NCBI GenBank assembly: GCA_015057115.1
Contig: SVEZ01000013.1
Span: 1 to 64,000, forward strand
Length of the DNA: 64,000 nucleotides
Source: Lachnospiraceae bacterium
GTDB taxonomy: Bacteria > Bacillota > Clostridia > Lachnospirales > Lachnospiraceae
Direction of reading: 5' to 3'
Shown: one piece after another, positions 24,642-35,000 of the stretch
How the letters are laid out: every line of letters begins with the position of its first letter
Position numbering within the stretch: the first letter of the stretch is position 1
Made by a program: the position numbers and the translations under genes
Notes under the pieces: model-generated
What the model saw: the letters and a program-made list of their open reading frames with translations, nothing else
The model's database searches: none
Told to the model about the DNA's origin: nothing

Positions 24642-25316
24642 ATGGAACAGTATAAGCAGGAGTTTATTGAATTTATGGTGGACTGCGGAGTGTTGAAGTT
24701 CGGTGATTTCGTTACAAAAAGCGGTAGAAAGACACCCTTTTTTGTAAATACCGGATTTTATCGCAGCGGTAAACAGATGGCTAAATTAGGTCAGTATTAT
24801 GCCAAGGCAATTCATGATAAGTTCGGTACGGATTTCGATATTTTATTTGGACCGGCCTATAAGGGCATTCCCCTTACGGTAGCAACAACCATGGAAATGG
24901 GAGAATTGTTTGACGCGGATGTGCGTTACTGCTCCAACCGAAAAGAAGTAAAGGATCACGGCGATAAGGGAATTTTATTGGGATCCCCCATTGCAGATAA
25001 AGACCGAATTGTAATCATCGAGGATGTGACAACGGCAGGAACTTCCATTCGTGAAACCGTGCCGATTTTAAAGGCACAGGGTGATGTGGAGATTCTGGGA
25101 CTGGTGGTATCTGTAGACCGTATGGAGCGGGGAACCACTGAAAAGAGTGCTTTAGAGGAAATTCGTGAGACCTATGGATTTGAGACCACAGCCATTGTAA
25201 CCATGGAAGAGGTGGTTTCCCATTTGTATAATAAGCCTTACAAAGGTAAGGTTATCATTGACGATAGCATAAAACAGGCGATTGATGAGTATTATAAGCA
25301 GTATGGTGTAAAATAA
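24642..25316 (+). CDS. pyrE: Orotate phosphoribosyltransferase
   Basis: Makes orotidine 5'-phosphate from orotate and PRPP. Seen: 224 residues; substrate loop FGDFVTKSGRKTPFFVNTG near residue 18; LFGPAYKGIPL; flexible catalytic segment NRKEVKDHGDKG; PRPP-binding motif VIIEDVTTAGTSI. The start is set at 24642 by GGGAGG nine nt upstream; a TTG 27 bp earlier is rejected. It has its own promoter, apart from the pyrCFKD group, with the shikimate genes between. Confidence 0.95.
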   Translation: MEQYKQEFIEFMVDCGVLKFGDFVTKSGRKTPFFVNTGFYRSGKQMAKLGQYYAKAIHDKFGTDFDILFGPAYKGIPLTVATTMEMGELFDADVRYCSNRKEVKDHGDKGILLGSPIADKDRIVIIEDVTTAGTSIRETVPILKAQGDVEILGLVVSVDRMERGTTEKSALEEIRETYGFETTAIVTMEEVVSHLYNKPYKGKVIIDDSIKQAIDEYYKQYGVK

Positions 25317-25326
25317 AGGAGAGTAT

Positions 25327-25479
25327 ATGAACGAGCGTATTTATAAGACTATGAGTGCATCCGGTGTTGCCGCTGTGGTGGTTGGAATTGTGATTGCCGC
25401 TGTTGGCATTGGATGTGGTGCTGTTTCCATTATTTTTGGAGGAAATCTTTTAAAGAGAAGGAAACAGGTTGTTTTTTAA
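25327..25479 (+). CDS. Small membrane protein (50 aa)
   Basis: Not recognised. Seen: a 50-residue reading frame with a good ribosome site (AAAGGAGAG) 10 bp after pyrE. Residues 12-39 form one long Gly/Ala/Val/Ile-rich helix (SGVAAVVVGIVIAAVGIGCG) followed by a second short hydrophobic part, and a basic C-terminus (LKRRKQ). The glycine-rich helix suggests self-association in the membrane. It is too short for most gene finders. It lies in the pyrE transcript with two other small membrane proteins after it. Confidence 0.65.
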   Translation: MNERIYKTMSASGVAAVVVGIVIAAVGIGCGAVSIIFGGNLLKRRKQVVF

Positions 25480-25504
25480 TTCTATAGAAAGTGAAGGGAG
25501 TGTC

Positions 25505-25942
25505 ATGAATCAGACTGAAACAGAAAGACATGGCGTCCTGATAAAAGTGTGTTTCGCCTGTTATCTGGTGGCTCTTGTGTACTTTCTTCTTTTTGCGGAG
25601 AGAGGCTATTCCATCAGTGGATACAATGTGACTCCTTTTGCGGAGATAAAACGTTATATCCGGTATCATGATACCTTGGGTTTTAAGCTGGTGATACTGA
25701 ATCTGGGAGGAAACATTTTAGGTTTTCTGCCATTTGGGTATCTGCTTCCCGGAATGCAGAGGTGCTTTCGGAATTTCCTGCTTACAGTGTTTTGCTGCTT
25801 TTTGTTCAGCTTTCTGATTGAGGGAATTCAGATGATTGCCCAGGTGGGATGCTTTGATGTGGATGATATGATACTCAATACCTTTGGAGGTGCCCTTGGG
25901 TATCTGGTTCATCTGATAATAGAAAGCGTAAGGAGAAATTAA
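25505..25942 (+). CDS. VanZ-like membrane protein
   Basis: A 145-residue protein with four predicted membrane helices. Seen: family landmarks VTPFAEIKRY, NLGGNILGFLPFGYLLP (helix 2, with the conserved Asn-Gly-Phe-Pro-Gly pattern) and FDVDDMILNTFGGALGY near the end. VanZ proteins occur in glycopeptide-resistance clusters and widely elsewhere in Firmicutes; the isolated ones usually have no proven role and may help with lipid-linked or envelope processes. Nothing nearby suggests vancomycin resistance. Start at 25505 has GAAGGGAG upstream. Confidence 0.85.
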   Translation: MNQTETERHGVLIKVCFACYLVALVYFLLFAERGYSISGYNVTPFAEIKRYIRYHDTLGFKLVILNLGGNILGFLPFGYLLPGMQRCFRNFLLTVFCCFLFSFLIEGIQMIAQVGCFDVDDMILNTFGGALGYLVHLIIESVRRN

Positions 25943-25943
25943 G

Positions 25944-26276
25944 GTGACGCGAAGAAAGAAACATCGTGACAGGGCAAAATTTTCCGGAAGAAAGCAGTCG
26001 CTTCGGGGATTGATTGGATTTGCCATCATCATTATTGCATTGGTGGCTCTTTTTACTTCCGTGAATTTTGCGTTTATCAAAGGAGGAAAAGCCGGGATTA
26101 TCCTGGGGGATACCGGAGTGTTTTGCATGTTCCTCACACTTTTAGGGTGGATTATTGAGATTATGGCTCTGACAGAAGAAGACATTTATAAAATGATTCC
26201 GGCCATCGGAACCATACTTGGAAGTCTGACACTGTTATCCTGGATAGGGATATATTGTATCGGAGTCTTTCTATAA
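25944..26276 (+). CDS. Small membrane protein, resembles DUF6142 of Lachnospiraceae
   Basis: A 110-residue protein. Seen: a strongly basic N-terminus (TRRKKHRDRAKFSGRKQ), then three hydrophobic helices with a central Gly-rich loop (KGGKAGIILGDTG). GTG start one base after the VanZ gene stop, with AGGAG 10 nt before. The plan (basic head, GxxGxxxG-type loop, LGWIIEIMALTEED) recalls a family of small membrane proteins that Lachnospiraceae carry, annotated as DUF6142; I am not certain of this. Function unknown. Confidence 0.6.
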   Translation: MTRRKKHRDRAKFSGRKQSLRGLIGFAIIIIALVALFTSVNFAFIKGGKAGIILGDTGVFCMFLTLLGWIIEIMALTEEDIYKMIPAIGTILGSLTLLSWIGIYCIGVFL

Positions 26277-26309
26277 AAACTAAACATAAGGAAAAGGAGA
26301 ACGTAATTT

Positions 26310-28346
26310 ATGGGTTATCGTGAAATGACAAAAGAGGAAAACGAAGCAGTAAAAGAACGCAGCGAGCTTGTAGTTGGCAGAGTTAGAGAAATGCTTTCCG
26401 AAGCCAATGTGGAAGCAAAGTATCAGGACTACTTCAAAAAAGGTGCAGAAAAGATTCTTTTGATGGAAGAGATTTATGAACTGAATGAAAGCGGAAAATA
26501 CCGCACTCTTTCCATGGAAGAATTGAAAGCGTATAACAAGAAGGTTTACGAAGAGTTTTATGAGGCAAACTATGGAACCAGTTATGGTAATCCAACTTAC
26601 GCAGTGAAACAGTTGGGGGATATGGGACAGGGATTGTGCCATGTTTACTTTAAGCTGGCAGGCATGTTTGACCTTGCTTTAACCGGTAAAAAACAGAGAA
26701 TGACCATTTACGAAGAGCTCTTTGTTCAGATTTATAATCGTTTTGAGGAAAAAGATATTACCGCAGAAGAGCTTAAGACCATTATTTCCGAGTTCTATCA
26801 TGATTATGTGGAAATTTTCCAGGAAGAAAGAGTTCGCGAAATGGTAAGTCCGGAATGGGATTACTATACCGATATTATTCAGAATGCGGATTTAACAGAT
26901 TTACGTTATCTGTACTATATGGGTATCCATGTAACAGACAACGAAATTAAGACAGCGGAATTTATCAACAGCCTTCCGGAAGAAGATGTAAAAGCAATGG
27001 CTCACACTTTTACCGAAGGATTCCGCATCGGTTACGAACGTCTGAAGGTTGATTTAAAGACCAAGAAGAGCATTCGTTTATACTATGCACTGGGATTTGA
27101 GCGCATGATGCGTTATGCTATGAAGAATATTGAAGGCTACGGTGTGAAAGCAACCTGTGGTGCAGGTGTTATCAGCACTACGGAAGCAAACCGTCAGTAT
27201 AACTACGACCACAAAGAGGATATGGCATTATTCCTGGACAAGGCTTATGTGGAGCGTTATATTGAAACATCCCGTCAGGCTTATGAAGCTGTTAAGCCAC
27301 TGGCTAACGGATACGCAGGACCTGCAGTTCTTGAAACCTTTGGTGAGAAAGAATTTGATCCGAAGAGAAAAGACGAGGCATTACAGCTTGACGATAAACA
27401 GCGTGGATTAGAAATCCAGCTTTCAGGTCAGTTCTCCGAACTGAATGCGGAATATGTACATCCGGAGGAGAGAAGCTTTACAATTATTTCTTACCCGATT
27501 CCGGAAATCGGACCGAAGTTTAAAGAGATTTTTGCAGAGACTGTAAAAGTAAATACTTTGGATTACAAGACTTACGAAACCATCCAACAGAAGCTGATTG
27601 ATGCACTGGATCAGGCAGATGTGGTAAAAGTAAAAGGTCGCGGAAACAACAGAACCGATCTTACCATTAAGATTCATGAGTTGAAGGATCCGACCAAAGA
27701 AAGTGCATTTGAAAACTGTGTTGCAGATGTAAATATCCCGGTGGGAGAAGTATTTACCTCCCCTGTATTAAAAGGAACCAACGGATTGCTTCATGTAACC
27801 CAGGTTTACTTAAATGGATTGAACTTCAAGGAGCTTGAAATTGAATTAGAGGATGGTATGATTAAATCCTATAATTGTGCAAACTTCAAGAAGGATGAAG
27901 ACAATAAAAAATATATGTTAGACAACGTTTTGTTTAACCATGAGACCGTGCCTATCGGAGAATTTGCTATCGGAACCAATACCGTGGCATATAAGATGGG
28001 TAAAGAATATGATATTCAGGCTCAGCTTCCGATTTTGATTGCTGAAAAAACAGGTCCTCACTTTGCTATGGGTGATACCTGCTACAGTCGTTCCGAGGAT
28101 GTAAAGGTTTATAATCCGGACGGAAAAGAAGTAATCGCAAAGGATAATGAGAAATCCCTATTGCGTGATACGGATAAATCAGCAGCTTACTTTAACTGCC
28201 ATACCGATATCACCATTCCGTACAACGAGCTGGATACCATTACTGTTGTGAAGCATGACGGCAGCACCATTGAGCTTATCAGTGGCGGACGTTTCGTACT
28301 TCCGGGAACAGAGGAATTAAACAAACCGTTGGATTCCATGAATTAA
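26310..28346 (+). CDS. M29-family aminopeptidase with long N-terminal extension
   Basis: Metal-dependent aminopeptidase that trims amino acids from peptide N-termini in the cytoplasm. Seen: 678 residues, against about 410 for classical M29 enzymes. The C-terminal half holds the family blocks: metal-site glutamate in NIPVGEVFTSPV, later GTN, GPHFAMGDTCY and FNCHTDITI. The first 300 residues are a separate helical domain found in a large clostridial subgroup. Ribosome site GGAGAACG before the ATG at 26310. A GC-rich hairpin follows the stop. Confidence 0.85.
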   Translation: MGYREMTKEENEAVKERSELVVGRVREMLSEANVEAKYQDYFKKGAEKILLMEEIYELNESGKYRTLSMEELKAYNKKVYEEFYEANYGTSYGNPTYAVKQLGDMGQGLCHVYFKLAGMFDLALTGKKQRMTIYEELFVQIYNRFEEKDITAEELKTIISEFYHDYVEIFQEERVREMVSPEWDYYTDIIQNADLTDLRYLYYMGIHVTDNEIKTAEFINSLPEEDVKAMAHTFTEGFRIGYERLKVDLKTKKSIRLYYALGFERMMRYAMKNIEGYGVKATCGAGVISTTEANRQYNYDHKEDMALFLDKAYVERYIETSRQAYEAVKPLANGYAGPAVLETFGEKEFDPKRKDEALQLDDKQRGLEIQLSGQFSELNAEYVHPEERSFTIISYPIPEIGPKFKEIFAETVKVNTLDYKTYETIQQKLIDALDQADVVKVKGRGNNRTDLTIKIHELKDPTKESAFENCVADVNIPVGEVFTSPVLKGTNGLLHVTQVYLNGLNFKELEIELEDGMIKSYNCANFKKDEDNKKYMLDNVLFNHETVPIGEFAIGTNTVAYKMGKEYDIQAQLPILIAEKTGPHFAMGDTCYSRSEDVKVYNPDGKEVIAKDNEKSLLRDTDKSAAYFNCHTDITIPYNELDTITVVKHDGSTIELISGGRFVLPGTEELNKPLDSMN

Positions 28347-28352
28347 GTTGAT

Positions 28353-28390
28353 AAGTGGGGGCGAAAGCTCCCACTTTCAAGGTTTTTTGC
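28353..28390 (+). terminator. Hairpin terminator after the aminopeptidase gene
   Basis: Seen: 10-bp stem (28353-28362 with 28367-28376) with a GAAA loop. The T-run (28383-28388) starts six bases after the stem, so termination may be incomplete. That T-run can also pair with GGCAAAACCT at 28413-28422, giving a second, exclusive fold in the purE leader. Confidence 0.65.
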
Positions 28391-28454
28391 CACAGTCACC
28401 CCAATTGGCAGGGGCAAAACCTATAAATCCCAATGTTTATAGAAAGGAGTAACA

Positions 28455-28967
28455 ATGGCATTAGTTGGTATTGTTATGGGCAGTGATTCAGATCTGCCAA
28501 TCATGAGTAAAGCAGCGGACATTTTGGATGAACTGGGTGTTTCCTATGAAATGACCATTATTTCCGCCCACAGAGAGCCGGATGTGTTTTTTGACTATGC
28601 AAAGACTGCAGAGGAAAAAGGCTTTAAGGTAATCATTGCGGGAGCCGGAATGGCTGCTCATCTGCCGGGAATGTGTGCGGCAATTTTCCCAATGCCGGTT
28701 ATCGGTATTCCGATGCATACCACATCCCTGGGAGGAAGAGATTCCTTATATTCAATCGTTCAGATGCCTTCCGGTATACCGGTGGCAACTGTTGCAATTA
28801 ACGGAGGAGCCAATGCAGGATTGCTTGCAGCAAAGATTTTGGCGACTTCGGATGAAGCATTATTGAAACGATTAAAGGATTATTCTGCCAAGCTGAAAGA
28901 GCAGGTGGAAGCAAAGGATGCGAAGCTCAAAGAAGTAGGCCGCAAGGCATACATGGAGCAGAAATAA
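28455..28967 (+). CDS. purE: N5-carboxyaminoimidazole ribonucleotide mutase
   Basis: Purine synthesis, class I PurE: moves CO2 within the intermediate. Seen: 170 residues; VGIVMGSDSDLPIM at the substrate site near residue 4; SAHREPD with the catalytic histidine; GAGMAAHLPGM; PVIGIPMHTTSLGG. Class I enzymes normally need PurK, which is not next door. First gene of the compact purE-M-N-D run. Ribosome site AAAGGAG. Confidence 0.96.
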   Translation: MALVGIVMGSDSDLPIMSKAADILDELGVSYEMTIISAHREPDVFFDYAKTAEEKGFKVIIAGAGMAAHLPGMCAAIFPMPVIGIPMHTTSLGGRDSLYSIVQMPSGIPVATVAINGGANAGLLAAKILATSDEALLKRLKDYSAKLKEQVEAKDAKLKEVGRKAYMEQK

Positions 28968-28992
28968 GCGTGTGAATTAACGGAGGATAAGA

Positions 28993-30018
28993 ATGGATTA
29001 TAAGAAAGCAGGCGTGGATATTGAAGCCGGATACAAATCAGTAGAATTGATGAAGGAGCATGTGAAGAAAACCATGCGTCCGGAAGTGATGGGAGGACTG
29101 GGAGGATTTTCCGGTGCTTTTTCCATGAAAAACTTCAAAAATATGGAAAATCCGGTGCTTTTATCCGGTACAGACGGTGTTGGAACCAAGATTAAACTGG
29201 CATTTTTGTTAGACAAGCATGATACCATTGGAATTGATTGTGTGGCAATGTGTATCAACGATGTGGCTTGTGCCGGAGGAGAATCCCTGTTTTTCCTTGA
29301 CTATATTGCGTGCGGAAAGAATTATCCGGAAAAGATTGCGACCATCGTAAGCGGTGTGGCAGAAGGATGCCGTCAGGCGGGTGCTGCCTTAATCGGCGGA
29401 GAAACCGCAGAACATCCGGGACTTATGCCGGAGGATGAATACGACGTGGCAGGATTTGCTGTGGGCGTTTGTGATGAGAAGGATCTGATTACCGGAAAGG
29501 ATATTTCTGGGGGAGATGTTTTAGTGGGCATTGCGTCAAGCGGTGTACACAGCAATGGTTTTTCTTTGGTAAGAAGTGTGTTCGAAATGACTAAAGAAAG
29601 CTTGAACACCTATTATGATGAACTGGGAACCACTTTGGGAGAAGCTCTTTTGGTTCCGACTGTTATTTACGTAAAAACCCTTGATGAAATTAAAAAGGCA
29701 GGGGTAAAAATTAAGGGCTGTAGCCATATTACCGGCGGTGGATTTTATGAAAATATTCCACGTATGCTTCCGGAAAATGCAAAAGCCATCATTAAAAAAG
29801 ACAGCTATCCGGTACTTCCGATTTTCAAATTGTTGGCAAAGACCGGTAACATTGAAGAGAAGATGATGTACAATACCTTTAACATGGGTCTCGGAATGGT
29901 ACTTGCTGTAGATAAGAAGGACGTGGATACCGTTCTTGCGGCAGTAGAAAAGGCCGGCGAGAAGGCATATGTAGTCGGTGAGATTGTAAAAGGCGAGAAA
30001 GGCGTAGAATTATGCTAA
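28993..30018 (+). CDS. purM: Phosphoribosylformylglycinamidine cyclo-ligase (AIR synthetase)
   Basis: Fifth step of purine synthesis; closes the imidazole ring with ATP. Seen: 341 residues, family size; N-terminal [82 protein letters not shown]. It shares the ATP-grasp-unrelated PurM fold with SelD further along. It overlaps purN by 7 bp. Confidence 0.97.
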   Translation: MDYKKAGVDIEAGYKSVELMKEHVKKTMRPEVMGGLGGFSGAFSMKNFKNMENPVLLSGTDGVGTKIKLAFLLDKHDTIGIDCVAMCINDVACAGGESLFFLDYIACGKNYPEKIATIVSGVAEGCRQAGAALIGGETAEHPGLMPEDEYDVAGFAVGVCDEKDLITGKDISGGDVLVGIASSGVHSNGFSLVRSVFEMTKESLNTYYDELGTTLGEALLVPTVIYVKTLDEIKKAGVKIKGCSHITGGGFYENIPRMLPENAKAIIKKDSYPVLPIFKLLAKTGNIEEKMMYNTFNMGLGMVLAVDKKDVDTVLAAVEKAGEKAYVVGEIVKGEKGVELC

Positions 30019-30593
30019 AGATAGCGGTACTTGTTTCCGGTGGAGGAACCAATCTGCAGGCCATTATTGATGCGAAAATTCCCAATGTGGAAATTGCGTT
30101 GGTGGTAAGCAACAATCCCGGGGCGTATGCTTTAACAAGAGCCCAAAATGCCGGAATTGAAGCAGTATGCTTAAGCCCGAAGAACTATGAAAGTCGGGAA
30201 GTGTATCACGATGCTTTGCTTTCCTGTTTACAGGAACATGACATAGAGCTGGTGGTTTTGGCAGGCTTCCTTGTGAATATTTCGGAAAAAATGGTGCGCT
30301 CTTATAAGAATCGCATCATCAATATTCATCCGTCCCTGATTCCTTCTTTTTGCGGAAAGGGATATTACGGACTTCACGTACATGAGGCGGCGCTTGCACG
30401 GGGCGTGAAGGTTACCGGTGCCACAGTACATATTGTGGATGAGGGAACGGATACCGGACCGATTTTACTCCAGAAGGCGGTGGAAGTGAAGGCGGGAGAT
30501 ACCCCTGAAATTTTACAGCGCCGAGTCATGGAGGAGGCAGAGTGGATAATTCTGCCAAAAGCCATTGGAATGCTTGCTAATGGCGAATTGTAA
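30012..30593 (+). CDS. purN: Phosphoribosylglycinamide formyltransferase
   Basis: Transfers a formyl group from 10-formyl-tetrahydrofolate to GAR. Seen: 193 residues; [14 protein letters not shown] near residue 6; [13 protein letters not shown]; catalytic [15 protein letters not shown] (Asn-His) near residue 98; [16 protein letters not shown] with the catalytic Asp. Overlaps the end of purM by 7 bp. Confidence 0.96.
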   Translation: MLKIAVLVSGGGTNLQAIIDAKIPNVEIALVVSNNPGAYALTRAQNAGIEAVCLSPKNYESREVYHDALLSCLQEHDIELVVLAGFLVNISEKMVRSYKNRIINIHPSLIPSFCGKGYYGLHVHEAALARGVKVTGATVHIVDEGTDTGPILLQKAVEVKAGDTPEILQRRVMEEAEWIILPKAIGMLANGEL

Positions 30594-30617
30594 GGATGAT
30601 AGATGGAGGATAAGAAA

Positions 30618-31889
30618 ATGAAGGTTTTGGTAATTGGAAGCGGTGGCAGAGAGCATGCCATTGTGAAAAGCCTTAAGAAATCTTCCCGTATTACGGAGAT
30701 TTTTTGTGCACCGGGCAATGCAGGCATTGGACAGGATGCAGCATTGGTGCCAATAAAACCTATGGAGTTTGACAAACTGGCAGAGTTTGCATTAAATGAA
30801 AAAATAGATTTTACCATTGTGGGAATGGATGATCCTTTGGTGGGAGGCATCGTGGATGTCTTTGAAGAAAAAGGATTACGGGTGTTTGGACCAAGGAAAA
30901 ATGCAGCAATCCTGGAGGGCAGCAAGGCATTTTCCAAGGATTTGATGAAGAAATACGGTATTCCTACAGCGGCTTATGAAACCTTTACCGATGCCAATAA
31001 AGCAGAGGCATATTTAAAAACGGCGAAGCTTCCTATCGTATTAAAGGCGGACGGACTTGCATTGGGAAAAGGTGTGCTAATTTGTAATACCTTGGAAGAA
31101 GCACAGGACGGTGTGAAAGAGATTATGTTGGATAAGAAGTTCGGTGAAGCTGGAACCAAGCTGGTGGTAGAAGAGTTTATGACCGGTCGTGAGGTATCCG
31201 TACTGACCTTCTGTGACGGTAAAACCATTCGCCCTATGACTTCTGCACAGGATCACAAACGAGCTTTGGACGGAGATCAGGGATTGAATACCGGCGGAAT
31301 GGGTACATTTTCACCCAGTCCTTTCTATACGCAGGAGATTGCCGATTTTTGCCAGAAAAACATTTTTGAGCCGACGGTTGCGGCTATGGCAAAAGAGGGA
31401 AGACCCTTTAAAGGCATTATTTTCTTTGGCCTGATGTTAACCCAGGAAGGACCGAAGGTGTTGGAGTATAATGCAAGATTCGGAGATCCGGAAGCCCAGG
31501 TTGTTTTACCACGTATGAAAAATGATCTTTTAGAGGTTATGGAAGCCTGTGTGGATGGCAAACTGGATCAGATTGAGTTGCAGTTTGAAGACAATGCAGC
31601 GGTTTGCGTAATCCTGGCATCCAAGGGTTATCCGGTATCTTATGAAAAGGGATTCCCCATAACCGGACTGGAAAAATTTGATAATAAAAATGACTATTTC
31701 TGCTTCCACGCTGGAACAGCCGTGAAGGATGGAAAATTAGTTACCGGCGGCGGACGTGTTTTGGGCGTGACAGCCACAGGCGAAACCCTTGAAAGAGCCA
31801 GAGAAAAAGCTTATGAAGCAACCAAGTGGGTAAGCTTTGATAACAAATACATGCGAAACGATATTGGAAAAGCTATTTCTGAAGCATAG
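30618..31889 (+). CDS. purD: Phosphoribosylamine-glycine ligase
   Basis: Second step of purine synthesis; ATP-grasp enzyme. Seen: 423 residues; MKVLVIGSGGREHAI; ATP-grasp landmarks LKADGLALGKGV, AQDHKRALDGDQGLNTGGMG and RFGDPEAQ. The start at 30618 is chosen because GGAGG lies 7 nt upstream, and homologues start with this segment. Last gene of the purine run; a strong terminator follows. purB, purC, purF, purH, purL are not in the window. Confidence 0.96.
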   Translation: MKVLVIGSGGREHAIVKSLKKSSRITEIFCAPGNAGIGQDAALVPIKPMEFDKLAEFALNEKIDFTIVGMDDPLVGGIVDVFEEKGLRVFGPRKNAAILEGSKAFSKDLMKKYGIPTAAYETFTDANKAEAYLKTAKLPIVLKADGLALGKGVLICNTLEEAQDGVKEIMLDKKFGEAGTKLVVEEFMTGREVSVLTFCDGKTIRPMTSAQDHKRALDGDQGLNTGGMGTFSPSPFYTQEIADFCQKNIFEPTVAAMAKEGRPFKGIIFFGLMLTQEGPKVLEYNARFGDPEAQVVLPRMKNDLLEVMEACVDGKLDQIELQFEDNAAVCVILASKGYPVSYEKGFPITGLEKFDNKNDYFCFHAGTAVKDGKLVTGGGRVLGVTATGETLERAREKAYEATKWVSFDNKYMRNDIGKAISEA

Positions 31890-31907
31890 TAAAGAGTACG
31901 AAAGACA

Positions 31908-31940
31908 GGCACAGTTCTTTGAAAGAACTGTGCCTTCTAT
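31908..31940 (+). terminator. Intrinsic terminator of purEMND
   Basis: Seen: 12-bp stem (31908-31919 with 31923-31934) with a tiny loop and a modest T-rich tail (TTCTATTGT). Confidence 0.85.
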
Positions 31941-32005
31941 TGTAATTTGATAAAAAACAGGGTAAAATGAACATAGATGTGCGACAATAACAGAGGAGGG
32001 AGTTC

Positions 32006-35000
32006 ATGCAAAAGCGAAGAAGGATTATAAGTCTTTTGACAGTCTGCTTTTTGCTGATGGGATGTACGATAATCCCACCAAAGACTGCCTGTGCGGCCGG
32101 CGTGAAAACAAAGACAGATTATCTGGCAGAGTATGAATCGGTGCAGTTTGGTTCGGAGGATGGTCTGATTTCAAAGGAAGTCAATGGAGTGGCGCAAACT
32201 CCGGAGGGATATATATGGATTGGTACTTACTCCGGTCTTTATCGGTATGATGGTGTTCGTTTTGAAAAAATGACGCTGGATGAGCGGATTTCCAATGTAA
32301 TGGTGCTGTTCACCGATTCCCAGGGAAATTTATGGATCGGGACCAACGACAGCGGCCTGTTCTGCTATCGGGAAGCTACCGGAAAGACCGCATGTTATAC
32401 AGAAAAGGAAGGTCTTTCTTCTGATTCCGTGCGGGCCATATGCGAGGATACCGGTGGAAATATTTATGTGGGAACGGTTTCCACCCTGTCAATCATTGAC
32501 TCCGGTGGAAACATTATCGACTGCAGCCGGTGGAAAAACGTGTTTGGCGTCCGGGATCTTACGGCAGGAAAGAATAGGGTAGTATGCGGGGTAACCAATG
32601 CAGGCCAGTTGTTTTTTCTGGAAGAGGGAGAATTGAAAAAAGAAGTTTCCTACCGGGAGGGAGGAATCTATTATACATCGGTGGTTGCCGCTGAGGGAAA
32701 TGAATTTCTTGCGGGAACATCGGACAATCGGGTGGAACACCTGCGATATGAGGGTGGCTTTTTTTCCCGGGAAAAAGTCACAAGAACCGGCGAAGTGGCA
32801 TATTCCAACGCCATTCTTTATGATACAAGCACGGGAGGTTTTTTCTCCTGCGCAGAGAACGGTCTGGTCTATAGTAGTCCGGAGGGAGAGATTACCCCTC
32901 TGATGACGGAGAAGTTTGACAGCTCAATTAGTGACGGGATGCGGGATTATCAGGGAAATCTCTGGTTTGTATCCAATAAGCAGGGAATTATTAAGTATTC
33001 CAGGAATCCCTTTGTGGATATTTTCACCCGGGCGGGGTTAAAGCCCGGGGTGGTAAACAGTATCATGGTGTTGCATGATGTTCTGTATGTGGCAAAGGAT
33101 GACGGTCTTTCCATGATTGACCTGAAGACATACAGGGAAATAAAAGAGAAGTATCTCTCCCATTTTGACGGGGTGCGAATTCGCCATGTCATGAAAGACT
33201 CCCGCGAAAATATCTGGCTTTCCACCTACGGAAAAGACGGGTTGATTAAAGTAATGCCCGGAGGCAGGGTAAAAGTTTTTAATGAAGGTCATGGACATAC
33301 CCTGGGAGGGCGGTTCCGGTATTGCATGGAACTGTCGGACGGTACCATGCTGGCAGCCAGCAATATGGGATTAAACTACATCAAGGGCAACAGGGTGATA
33401 GCCACTCTTGGAGAAAAAGAGGGGTTAAAGGCGCCACAGATTTTATCCATGGTAGAGTGCCCTGATGGCAGTATTTTGGCAGGCTCCGATGGAGATGGTG
33501 TATATAGAATCAAGGACGGAAAGCTGTTGGAACATATTTCGGAGGAAAGGGGACTTGCCACCTCTGTGGTACTTCGGATTGTACCCTATAAGGAGAATTA
33601 TCTGTATGTTACCAGCAATGCGCTGTACTATGATGATACGAAGACGGTGCGGAAATTAAAGAATTTCCCTTATAGCAATAACTATGATATTCATATTACG
33701 GAGGAAGGGGAGGCATGGGTTTCTTCCAGCGCAGGAATCTTTGTGGTAAATATCAAGAATTTGATTGAGGATAAAACCTACAACTACACACTGCTGGATT
33801 ATTCCAGAGGCTTTTCCACTTCGCTTACCGCCAATTCCTGGAATGAGGAATCAGATGAGGGGAATAACCTGTTTTTATGCTGTGTAGATGGGGTGCGGAT
33901 GGTTTGTACGAAGCAGTACAGCAACCTGGATTCCCATTTTTATATCCGGGTTAATCGGATTGTCTGCGATGACAAAGTGATTAAGCCGGACAAAAAGGGA
34001 GTTTATAACATTCCTTCCGATACCAAACGTATCCAAATCAGTCCGGCGCTGTTAAACTTCCAGTTGTCAAATCCCCTGGTGCGGATTTACCTGGAAGGGG
34101 CAAAGGACGAAGGAAATACGGTACTGCAGGAGGAATTGTCAGACTTAAGTTATACGAATCTGCCTTACGGAAAATACACGCTCCATGTGCAGATTCTGGA
34201 TCATATTACTTATGAGGTGGAGCGGGATGAGACCTTTTCCATCTATAAGAAGCCGCGGCCGATGGAGCTGCTATGGGTAAAACTGGTGCTGATTGCTCTG
34301 GGGATGCTGGTGGTTGTCCTGGTGGTTGTCCGTATTATGCGGGTCACTATTATTGCACGACAGTACGATGAAATCCGGGAGGCAAAGGAAGAGGCGGATC
34401 GGGCAAACAGTGCCAAGTCTCGTTTTTTGGCAAACATGTCCCATGAAATTCGGACCCCTATCAATACCATTATGGGTATGGATGAAATGATTCTTCGGGA
34501 GAATAAGCAGGGAGATCCCAAAGAGTACGTAGCCAATGTCAGTCAGTATGCGGTATCCATTAAGCGGGCGGCAGAGTCCCTTTTGGGTCTTGTAAATGAT
34601 ATTCTGGATCTTTCAAAGATTGAATCCGGAAAAATGAATCTGGTGGTAACAGAGTATTCTACGGAAGAACTTTTAAGGGCCATCGTTACCATGATAAGGG
34701 TTCGAAGCAACGAGAAGGACTTGGGATTTTCGGTTAACATTGATCCTAAGCTTCCGAAGGTTCTTTCCGGTGATGAGGGGAAAATTAAGCAGGTGCTTTT
34801 AAACCTTCTAACCAACGCTGTAAAATATACAAAAGAAGGATCCTTTGAATTGAGTCTGAAGGTTGAAGAACAGTTTGACGGTAGAACGCAGATTCGCTAT
34901 CAGGTATCGGATACCGGTATCGGAATTCGACCGGAGGACATGGATAAATTGTTTTCCGCCTTTGAACGACTGGATGAGAAGAAAAACAGCGGTATTCAGG

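Noticed and set aside
25505-25942. Vancomycin/teicoplanin resistance gene
   Set aside because: VanZ-like proteins are common outside resistance clusters and no vanHAX-type genes are nearby.
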